From positions 3,782,001 to 3,846,000 of the forward strand of contig CP097466.1 of assembly GCA_041874725.1 (NCBI GenBank): DNA of 64,000 nt. The letters run 5' to 3'. Of this stretch, positions 11,633-18,860 are shown piece after piece. Position numbers and translations under genes: made by a program. Source of the DNA: Duganella sp. BuS-21. Its GTDB lineage: Bacteria; Pseudomonadota; Gammaproteobacteria; Burkholderiales; Burkholderiaceae_D. Under the pieces are notes generated by a model that made no database searches, was not told the origin of the DNA, and worked only from the letters and a program-made list of their open reading frames with translations. Within the stretch, counting starts at the first letter, position 1; every line of letters starts with the position of its first letter.

Positions 11633-12415
11633 TTAATTGAGATGCGGCGCGACGATCAGCACTTGCACTCCCGCGCGCTCCAGCATTTGCACGCCGGCGT
11701 CGGGTGCGTCGGTGTCGGTGATGACACAGGCGATTTTTTCGAGCGCGCACAGGAACATGCCACCCTTGTTGGCGAACTTGGACGAATCGGCTAGCACGGT
11801 GACTTGCTGCGCTTGCGGCATCAGGCGGTGGCCGGCCTGTATCAGCAGGGGATCGGCTTCCATCATGCCCAGCGACGACATGCAGTGCACGCCCATGAAC
11901 AGGTAGTTGGCGTAGCAGTAGCGCATATCCTCTCCCTCGAAGGGGCTGAGGATGACGCCCTGCTCCGGATAGATTTTGCCGCCGGCGAGTATCACTTCGT
12001 TGTCGCTGCTGGCTAGCGCATGGCGTGCCAGTTCGAAGGAATTGGTCATCACGCGGATGCGCCGGCAGGCCATGAAGTCCACCATCTGGAACGTGGTGGT
12101 GCCGCCGCCGATCAGCACCGTGTCGCCATCGGCGCACATCTCGACCGCGCGGCGGGCGATGGCGCGCTTGCGCTCCACATTGAGTTGCAGGTTGCCGTGA
12201 AAGGACATGCTCTTCAGACGCGGTGCGCCTTTCGACTCCAGTCGGCGCGCACCGCCGCGCGTGCGGCGCAGGTGCTGGGCCGCGTCCAGCAGGCGCAGAT
12301 CGCGCCGCACCGTGGCGATCGACACACCGAGCCAGTCCACCAACTGCGGCACCGTGGCGGAACCGCGCTCGCTAATCAACTTCAACATCCGTTTATGCCG
12401 ATCTTGATGATCCAT
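11633..12415 (-). CDS. DeoR-family repressor, probable regulator of the rhamnose genes
   Basis: 260 residues. An N-terminal DeoR winged helix (RHKRMLKLISERGSATVPQL, SIATVRRDLRLLD) is followed by a sugar-phosphate-sensing DeoRC domain (DGDTVLIGGGTTTFQMVDFM, LADSSKF). Start 12415 follows the strong site AAGGAGGAGA, preferred over an in-frame ATG at 12484. The rhizobial rha loci also use a DeoR repressor (RhaR). It heads the operon DeoR-rhamnosidase-MFS-GH3. ATTAAC/GTTAAT-type repeats just upstream and before the TonB receptor gene are candidate operators. Confidence 0.88.
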   Translation of the reverse strand: MDHQDRHKRMLKLISERGSATVPQLVDWLGVSIATVRRDLRLLDAAQHLRRTRGGARRLESKGAPRLKSMSFHGNLQLNVERKRAIARRAVEMCADGDTVLIGGGTTTFQMVDFMACRRIRVMTNSFELARHALASSDNEVILAGGKIYPEQGVILSPFEGEDMRYCYANYLFMGVHCMSSLGMMEADPLLIQAGHRLMPQAQQVTVLADSSKFANKGGMFLCALEKIACVITDTDAPDAGVQMLERAGVQVLIVAPHLN

Positions 12416-12440
12416 TGCTGTCTCCTCCTTGCTCTGGTCA

Positions 12441-12480
12441 TTATTAATGTTTGTTAATGCAATATACCGATTCATTAACA
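12441..12480. promoter_or_regulatory. Candidate DeoR operator upstream of the DeoR gene
   Basis: TGTTAATG (12452-12459) and CATTAACA (12473-12480) form a perfect inverted repeat with a 13-nt spacer; a further TTAATGTT copy lies at about 12444-12451. The same CATTAACA...GTTAAT motif occurs upstream of the rhamnose-locus TonB receptor at 21656-21672. Shared operators would couple both units to one repressor, probably the DeoR protein encoded here. Confidence 0.5.
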
Positions 12481-12507
12481 TCACGTAAACGTATTAATAC
12501 GAAAGAA

Positions 12508-12878
12508 TCATACGGATGATTGTTTGGCCGCATAGGCGATCGCAATGAAGTCACGCACGCTCAGGGAGGCGCCGCCGATCAGCACACCGTCCACACCCGG
12601 CAAGGCCAGGAGCGCGCCGGCCGTTGCCGGTTTCATGCTGCCGCCGTAGAGGATGGGCGTGCGCGCTGCGCCCACAGCGAACAGTTCAGCTTGGCGGCGA
12701 TCTGCGCATGCGATTCACCATGATCGATTCGGCGTTGTTGAGCACATGGCGACAGGTACACATGCGGCGCGCACACCGCCATCTCGCACGGCGGATCACC
12801 CACCTCCAGCAAGGCATTGAGCAAACGCGCATTGGCGGCCAGGTCGCCATTCATCTTCCAGTTGCCGACAATGAGCAT
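12508..12878 (-). pseudogene. tpiA: Triosephosphate isomerase remnant with internal deletions
   Basis: The reading frame from 12878 starts as a genuine TIM (MLIVGNWKMNGDLAANARLL) and then jumps to [17 protein letters not shown], which corresponds to the family's SERR-HGES-AAK region. In a different frame, the true C-terminus follows: [16 protein letters not shown], then [18 protein letters not shown], ending with TGA at 12508-12510. About 250 residues are reduced to roughly 120 codons in two frames, and the catalytic-loop region is missing. It cannot be an active enzyme. It begins 1 nt after lldD, so the intact ancestor belonged to the rhamnose operon and would have handled its DHAP. Confidence 0.85.
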
Positions 12879-12879
12879 G

Positions 12880-14016
12880 TCAGCCTCGCAGAATAGAACG
12901 GTCGACCTGGCGCACGTCGCGCAGGCCGCAAAATGCCATGGTCAGGTCCAGCTCCTTGCGGATCAGCTCAAGGCAGGTGCTGACGCCCCGCTCGCCGTCC
13001 GCCCCCAGACCGTAAAGGAATGCGCGGCCGATGTAGACGCCTTGCGCGCCAAGCGCCAGCGCCTTGATGACGTCCTGGCCCGAGCGCACGCCGCCATCCA
13101 TATGAATTTCGATCTGCTTGCCAACCGCGTCCACGATGGCCGGCAGCGCCGCGATGCTCGACGGCGCGCCATCCAGCTGGCGGCCGCCGTGATTGGAAAC
13201 GATCAATGCGTCCGCACCGCTGTCGACGGCCAGACGCGCATCCTCCTCATCCATAATGCCCTTGATGACCAATTTTCCGCCCCAGCGCTGCTTGATCCAC
13301 TGCACATCTTCCCAGGACAAGGCGGGATCGAACTGCTGCGAAGTCCATGCCGACAGCGACGACATATCCGACACGCCCTTGGCATGTCCAACCACATTGC
13401 CGAAGCCGCGCCGCTTGGTGCCGAGCATGCCGGCGCACCAGCGTGGCTTGGTCATCAGGTTCAGGATATTGGGAATGGTCAGCTTGGGCGGCGCGGAAAG
13501 GCCGTTGCGGATGTCCTTGTGGCGCTGGCCGAGGATTTGCAGGTCCAGCGTCAACACCAGCGCCGAACAGTTGGCCGCTTTGGCACGGTCGATCAGACGG
13601 TGGATAAATTCGCGGTCCTTCATGACATAGAGCTGCATCCAGAAGGGCGCGCTGGTGTGCGCCGCCACGTCCTCGATCGAGCAAATGGACAAGGTGGACA
13701 GGGTGAATGGCACACCGGCTTTCTCGGCGGCGCGCGCGGCCAGGATTTCACCGTCGGCGTGCTGCATGCCTGTGAGACCGGTCGGCGCCAGCGCCACCGG
13801 CATGCTGACCGCTTGTCCGGCCATGGTGGAAGCCAGCGTGCGGTTTTCAAGATTGACCGCCACACGCTGACGCAGCTTGATGGCCGAGAAATCGTCGCTG
13901 TTGGCGCGGTAGGTGGACTCGGTCCAGGAACCGGAATCGGCGTAATCGTAGAACATGCGCGGCACGCGGCGCTGCGCCAGCAGTCGCAAGTCTTCGACGC
14001 AGGTGATGACTGTCAT
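12880..14016 (-). CDS. lldD: FMN-dependent L-lactate dehydrogenase / alpha-hydroxy-acid dehydrogenase
   Basis: 378 residues, the full length of the family. An N-terminal YDYADSGSWTEST segment, the FMN-binding VALAPTGLTGM, LTLDLQILGQRHKDIRNG, and the active-site SNHGGRQLDG with catalytic His and Arg are all present. HMDGGVRSGQDVIKALALGA is the C-terminal FMN-phosphate region. It oxidises L-lactate to pyruvate at the membrane or respiratory chain. Between the kinase and a broken tpiA in the rhamnose operon, it makes sense as the step after L-lactaldehyde is oxidised to L-lactate by the bifunctional enzyme at 16704-18791. Confidence 0.9.
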   Translation of the reverse strand: MTVITCVEDLRLLAQRRVPRMFYDYADSGSWTESTYRANSDDFSAIKLRQRVAVNLENRTLASTMAGQAVSMPVALAPTGLTGMQHADGEILAARAAEKAGVPFTLSTLSICSIEDVAAHTSAPFWMQLYVMKDREFIHRLIDRAKAANCSALVLTLDLQILGQRHKDIRNGLSAPPKLTIPNILNLMTKPRWCAGMLGTKRRGFGNVVGHAKGVSDMSSLSAWTSQQFDPALSWEDVQWIKQRWGGKLVIKGIMDEEDARLAVDSGADALIVSNHGGRQLDGAPSSIAALPAIVDAVGKQIEIHMDGGVRSGQDVIKALALGAQGVYIGRAFLYGLGADGERGVSTCLELIRKELDLTMAFCGLRDVRQVDRSILRG

Positions 14017-14028
14017 TGGTGTATTTCC

Positions 14029-15399
14029 TTACAGGGTTGCGTGAGGCGCGCAGCAGATGTCCCGCCAATGCCGGGCGTAGGCGGCCAGCCCAGGCAGGTG
14101 CAGCGCGCTTGCCGGCCGGAGTTCCGGCGCAGCCGGCAATGGTTTGCCGGTCGCCAGCATCCAGCCGCCCGAGGTGGTGCCGCTGGCGTCATCCGAGACG
14201 GTGACATGTCGGCCGGGACGCAGCGCCGCCAGCACTGCGGCGAAATAGGGATTGGCGGTGAAGCTGCCCTCGACCACCACCGGCGCATCAGGATCCATCT
14301 GCGCCAGGCAGTAGTCGGTCATCAGCGCGCAGTACAGGGTGGCCAATGCGTAGCGCTCCGGCGCGGTGCGCGGCTGCGGTCCGAGCAAGCGGCCTTGCTG
14401 GCCGGCGAACGGCCCTCCGATGGCGGCGAAGCACGGCGTGGCAAGCGTGCCGCGCGCGATGATGTGAACAAGGTCGGCGACCTTGCACACCTGCTGTTCC
14501 GCGCCGGTCAGCACAGAGAACTCGCGGCCGCCCATGAAACGCATGCAGGATACCGGCGTGCCGTACGCGCTGACGTTGGCCAGCATGTCCAGGCTTTCGT
14601 TCAGGGTTTGCGGCGGCGCGTTGATGGCGGCGGCGATTACCCAGGTGCCGGTCGACAGCACGGTCTTCCTGCCGCCATCCAGATGGCGCAGCAGCGAAGC
14701 GTTGCTGTCGTGGATGCCGCAGATGATGCGGCAGTCCGCGCGTATGCCGGTCTGCCGCGCCAGTTCGGGCAGCAGCACACCCAGCACCGCGCCAGCCGAA
14801 TGCAGCGGTGGCATGAGCGGTTCCCAGCCCATGGCGCTCACCAGCGACGAGTAAGCGCGCGCGTGCGGCTGCCATAGATCCGTATGGCAGCCCAGCGAAG
14901 TCAGTTCGCTGGCGGCGACACCGCTCAGACGCCACGCCCAATATTGCGGATACAGCAGGATGTGGCGCGCGCGCTGGAAACCATCGGCGTGCGCTTGCTG
15001 CTGCCAATGCAGTTGGCGGCCCAGATTCAGGCCGGCCGGCAGCGCGGGCGAGCAGGTATTGGCAAACGGTGGACGCACTGCCTGGTAGCCGGCCTCCGGC
15101 AGTTCCGCTTCGTAGTCCAGCACCGGCAAGGCGAGATCGTGATCGCAGGCGCCGACCAGTGCGGCCGTGGCGCCATGCGTCACCGGCACGATGGCCCGCA
15201 CATCGAACCGCCCTGCCCAGGCGCGCAGCGTCTCCAGCAGCCAGTGCCAGATCCGCTCCACGTCATGCTGGCGATATGGCGGCAGATTCACCGCCGCGTT
15301 GGCGCAACGCGCCTCCGCCAGCACGCCCGCGCCTTCGTCAAGCGCCGTCAGCTTGATATTGGTTTTGCCGATATCAAGCACAATATAAACCTCAACCAT
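14029..15399 (-). CDS. FGGY-family carbohydrate kinase (rhamnulokinase, RhaK-like)
   Basis: 456 residues. The N-terminal ATPase motif YIVLDIGKTNIKLTALD and the C-terminal FGGY-type region VVVEGSFTANPYFAAVLAAL and DDASGTTSGGWML are clear, with the phosphate-2 motif near VLSTGTWVIAAAIN. The locus supplies an isomerase and a rhamnulose-1-phosphate aldolase, so the substrate is most likely L-rhamnulose. It resembles the rhizobial kinase type rather than enterobacterial RhaB. It starts 5 nt after the isomerase gene and ends 12 nt before lldD. Confidence 0.82.
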   Translation of the reverse strand: MVEVYIVLDIGKTNIKLTALDEGAGVLAEARCANAAVNLPPYRQHDVERIWHWLLETLRAWAGRFDVRAIVPVTHGATAALVGACDHDLALPVLDYEAELPEAGYQAVRPPFANTCSPALPAGLNLGRQLHWQQQAHADGFQRARHILLYPQYWAWRLSGVAASELTSLGCHTDLWQPHARAYSSLVSAMGWEPLMPPLHSAGAVLGVLLPELARQTGIRADCRIICGIHDSNASLLRHLDGGRKTVLSTGTWVIAAAINAPPQTLNESLDMLANVSAYGTPVSCMRFMGGREFSVLTGAEQQVCKVADLVHIIARGTLATPCFAAIGGPFAGQQGRLLGPQPRTAPERYALATLYCALMTDYCLAQMDPDAPVVVEGSFTANPYFAAVLAALRPGRHVTVSDDASGTTSGGWMLATGKPLPAAPELRPASALHLPGLAAYARHWRDICCAPHATL

Positions 15400-15404
15400 G
15401 CCTG

Positions 15405-16694
15405 TCAGACGATGCCGCCGCCGGAACTGCGCACTGCGGGACGTTGCGCCCCAACACGGGCGCGATAGCCGTCCGCACGATAGGCGGCGATAGGATCGAT
15501 GGCCGCACCGCGTTCCAGGCGCAGCATGGCAAGGATAGGCGCTACGTCCGTGGTGTAGGCATGCTTCAGCGTGCGCGTAGCGGACAAGGCATCGTTCCCA
15601 TCCTGGAACTGCTGCAGCGCGCTGCGGTCCACCAGCAAGGCCTGGGTGTAGGCGCGCTGTACTTCCATGGCGCTGTTCATCAGGCTTTCAATCGGATCTG
15701 TCACGTTGTGCGACTGGTCCAGCATATAGGCCGGTTCAAAATTGGCCGCGCCGCGCGCCGCGGCATCCACCAGCTCATTGAAGATCAGGAACAGCTGGTA
15801 GGGATTGATCGAACCGCTGTCCAGGTCATCGTCGCCGTACTTGCTATCGTTGAAGTGAAAGCCGGCCAGCTTCCCGAACTGCACCAGCCGCGCCACGATC
15901 ATCTCGATGTTCACGTTGGGCGCATGGTGGCCCAGGTCGACCAGGCAGCGCGCCTTGTCGCCCAGCGTGCTGGCGGCCAAAAAGCTGCTGCCCCAGTCCT
16001 GCAGCACCGTCGAGTAGAACGCCGGCTCGAACATCTTATGTTCAAGGAAAACGTTCCAGTCGTCCGGCAAGGCCGCGTAGATCTTGCGGCAGCTTTCCAG
16101 GTAGCGTTCGAAGCTGCGGGTGAAATTGCTCTGGCCCGGCAAATTGGAGCCGTCGCCCACCCACACCGTCAGCGCCTTGGAGCCGAGTTGCTTGCCGATC
16201 TCGATGCATTCGATATTGTGTTCGATGGCCTGCTGGCGCGTGGCCGCATCGGCGTGGCTCAAGCTGCCGAATTTATACGATAGCAGTTGGCCCGGCTGGT
16301 CCTGGAAGGTGTTCGAATTGACGCAATCGAAGCCCAGCCCGAAGCTGGCCGCGTGCTCGCGCAGTTCGCGGTAATCGGTAGCCTTGTCCCAAGGGAGGTG
16401 CGGCGACACCGTCGGCGTGGCGCGTGTCAGTTGGTGCACCACGCCGCAATCGGCGATCTTGTCGAACACATTGCGCGGCTCGCCGATGCCGGCGAAGCGG
16501 GCGAAGCGCGTACCGCCCGTACCAACGCCCCAACTGGGAAGCGCAACGGCGAAGGTGCCCGCCTGCGCCTTGATGACATCGATATCCAGATTACGGCGGG
16601 CCAGTTGCTGACCCAGCGACGCATAGTCCTCGCGCACCGCTTGCGCCAGCGCCGCATTGCTCGCTTCTACTACAGAGGTGGTAATTAAAGTCAT
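15405..16694 (-). CDS. rhaI: L-rhamnose isomerase, catabolic (RhaI type)
   Basis: Converts L-rhamnose to L-rhamnulose. At 429 residues it is the size of the Pseudomonas stutzeri/Rhizobium RhaI family, distinct from E. coli RhaA. Metal and substrate site elements of this TIM-barrel family are visible: FLEHKMFEPAFY (Glu), LVDLGHHAPNVNIE (Asp, His), GFHFNDSKYGDDDLDSG (His, Asp) and the flexible N-terminal loop. It is the second gene of the aldolase-isomerase-kinase-lldD operon, 9 nt after the aldolase gene. Confidence 0.92.
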   Translation of the reverse strand: MTLITTSVVEASNAALAQAVREDYASLGQQLARRNLDIDVIKAQAGTFAVALPSWGVGTGGTRFARFAGIGEPRNVFDKIADCGVVHQLTRATPTVSPHLPWDKATDYRELREHAASFGLGFDCVNSNTFQDQPGQLLSYKFGSLSHADAATRQQAIEHNIECIEIGKQLGSKALTVWVGDGSNLPGQSNFTRSFERYLESCRKIYAALPDDWNVFLEHKMFEPAFYSTVLQDWGSSFLAASTLGDKARCLVDLGHHAPNVNIEMIVARLVQFGKLAGFHFNDSKYGDDDLDSGSINPYQLFLIFNELVDAAARGAANFEPAYMLDQSHNVTDPIESLMNSAMEVQRAYTQALLVDRSALQQFQDGNDALSATRTLKHAYTTDVAPILAMLRLERGAAIDPIAAYRADGYRARVGAQRPAVRSSGGGIV

Positions 16695-16703
16695 GGTCTT
16701 GCC

Positions 16704-18791
16704 TTAGCGTGTGAATGCCATCAGATTTCCGCCATCCACGTTCAGGATGTTGCCGGTCGATTTGCCGGACAGGTGTTCGGCCGCAAAGAAGTACGCGCCT
16801 TCAGCGATATCCTCCGGCAGCACGCTGCGCTTCAGCATGGACCGCTGACGGTAGAACTCTTCCAGATCGTCTTCTTCGATCTTGTTGGCCTGCGCGCGCT
16901 CCTTGCTCCAGTCGCCAGACCAGATGCGCGAGCCGCGTATTACCGCATCCGGATTGACCACGTTCGAGCGGATGCCCAACGGTGCGCCTTCCAGCGCGAA
17001 GCAGCGCGACAGATGGATCTCGGCCGCCTTGGCGGCGCAGTATGCGGCCGCCTGGTTGGACGCCACCAGGCCGTTTTTGCTGGCGATGAAGACCATCGCG
17101 CCACCCACGCCTTGCGCTTTCATGGTGCGGAAGGATTCACGGCCAACCAGGAAGTATCCGGTGGCGAGGATCGCCTGATTGCGGTTCCACAGTTCCAGGC
17201 TGGTGTCCTCGATCGGTGCGGAAGAAGCGATGCCGGCATTCGATACCAGCAGGTCGACGCCGCCGAACGCCAGCGCGGTGCTGCGCAGCGCCAGGCGCAC
17301 CGAGTCCTCCTGCGTTACGTCGCAGACGGCGCCGTGGACCACGTCCTTGCCAAACTTCTTCGCCAGTTCGGCACTGGTCTGTTCCAGCGCCTTGGCGTCG
17401 ATATCGACCACCGCCACGCAAGCGCCCTCCTTCAGGTAGCGCTCCGCGATGGCGCGGCCGATGCCGCCGGCGCCGCCGGTTACCAGCGCGATCTTGCCCG
17501 CCAGGGGCTTCGGCGCCGGCATGCGTTGTAGCTTGGCTTCCTCCAACAACCAGTACTCGATATCGAAGGCTTCCTGTTCCGGCAGGCCGACGTATTTGTC
17601 GGCCAGGTTGGCGTCGCGCATCACGTTGATGGCGTTGACGTAGAACTCACCGGCGATGCGTGCGGTAGCCTTGTCCTTGGCCAGGGTGACCATGCCGATC
17701 TGCGGTAGCAGGAACACCACCGGATTGGCGTCGCGCACCGCAGGACTGTTATCGCGCTTGCAGCGCTCGTAGTAGGCCGTGTAGTCGGCGCGATAGTTGG
17801 CCAGCAGCTGCTCCAGCGCCGGGCGCAACTCTTCCTCGTCCAGCGACCATACCGAAGGAGCCACCACGGCCGGGCGGATTTTGGTGCGCAGGAAGTGGTC
17901 CGGGCACGAGGTGCCCAGCGCCGCCAGCGGCTCCAGGTCCTGCGAATTGACGAACTGCCGCACCACCGCGCTGCGGTCGACGTGCGCCAGTTTATAGACG
18001 CCGTTAGCCGAGGCCAGGCCGCGCAACACCGGCAGCACGCGTCCCAATACCGCATCGGCATCGGCTTCGGCCAGGCTGGCGGTCTTCTCGCCGCCGAAGG
18101 CCGAACGGCCGGCACTCTTGGACGCCAGCCATGCGGAGGCTTTCTCGATCACGGCCACGGTATTTTCGTAGCAGCTGCGGGCGGTGTCGCCCCAGGTGAA
18201 CAGGCCGTGGCCGGCCAGGATCAAGCCGCGTATGCCGGGATTGGCCTTGGTGTAGGCTTCCAGCTGCAAGCCCAGTTCATAGCCCGGACGACGCCATGCC
18301 ATCCAGCCCAGCTCACCGCCGAAGATTTCGCGCGTCAGCTGCTCGCTGTTGGCGGTGGCGGCGACGGCGATCAGCGCGTCCGGATGCATGTGGTCCGTGT
18401 GCCGGAACGGCAGGTAGGCGTGCAGCGGCGTGTCGATGCTGGCCGCGCGCGGATTCAGGTTGAAGGTGCAGTGCGGCAGGTAGGCCACCATCTCGTCTTC
18501 ATGCTCGGCGCCGCGATACAGCTTTTTCAAGCCATTCAGCTTGTCCATGTATAGCGTGGAAAAGCCGTCCATCTTCATCGATCCCAGGTCGCCACCGGAG
18601 CCTTTCACCATCAATACCTGTGTGGCTTCCTTGGTCACCGGGTCCGGCAGCTCCACCTTGGCAGCCGTGTTGCCGCCGCCGTAGTTGGTGATGCGCAGGT
18701 CGGAGCCCAGCAGGTTGGAGCGGTACAGCAGCAGTTCCGGCTCGCTCATGCCAGCGGTTGTTTCGTCGTTCCAGGTCGGAAATGGGATCAC
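16704..18791 (-). CDS. rhaD: Bifunctional rhamnulose-1-phosphate aldolase / L-lactaldehyde dehydrogenase
   Basis: 695 residues with two domains. Residues 1 to about 430 are a class II aldolase of the RhaD/AraD type (His motifs HTDHMHPDAL and GHGLFTWGDTARSCYENT). Residues about 436-695 are a short-chain dehydrogenase (GKIALVTGGAGGIGRAIAER, NAGIASSAP, catalytic YCAAKAAE). It splits rhamnulose-1-phosphate into DHAP and L-lactaldehyde and oxidises the latter to L-lactate, as in RhaD/RhaEW homologues of Rhizobium and Bacillus. GTG at 18791 gives MIPFPTWNDE. It is the first enzyme gene after the TonB receptor (69-nt gap). Confidence 0.92.
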   Translation of the reverse strand: MIPFPTWNDETTAGMSEPELLLYRSNLLGSDLRITNYGGGNTAAKVELPDPVTKEATQVLMVKGSGGDLGSMKMDGFSTLYMDKLNGLKKLYRGAEHEDEMVAYLPHCTFNLNPRAASIDTPLHAYLPFRHTDHMHPDALIAVAATANSEQLTREIFGGELGWMAWRRPGYELGLQLEAYTKANPGIRGLILAGHGLFTWGDTARSCYENTVAVIEKASAWLASKSAGRSAFGGEKTASLAEADADAVLGRVLPVLRGLASANGVYKLAHVDRSAVVRQFVNSQDLEPLAALGTSCPDHFLRTKIRPAVVAPSVWSLDEEELRPALEQLLANYRADYTAYYERCKRDNSPAVRDANPVVFLLPQIGMVTLAKDKATARIAGEFYVNAINVMRDANLADKYVGLPEQEAFDIEYWLLEEAKLQRMPAPKPLAGKIALVTGGAGGIGRAIAERYLKEGACVAVVDIDAKALEQTSAELAKKFGKDVVHGAVCDVTQEDSVRLALRSTALAFGGVDLLVSNAGIASSAPIEDTSLELWNRNQAILATGYFLVGRESFRTMKAQGVGGAMVFIASKNGLVASNQAAAYCAAKAAEIHLSRCFALEGAPLGIRSNVVNPDAVIRGSRIWSGDWSKERAQANKIEEDDLEEFYRQRSMLKRSVLPEDIAEGAYFFAAEHLSGKSTGNILNVDGGNLMAFTR

Positions 18792-18860
18792 GTTTAATCT
18801 CTCAATCAGTAAAAATATAGGAACACGGCGGGCGCCAACCGCGTCCGCCGCGGGTGCTGC

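Noticed and set aside
12633-12878. A functional small protein of 81 residues
   Set aside because: Its sequence is a TIM N-terminus joined to an internal TIM piece and then runs out of frame, with the real C-terminus in another frame.
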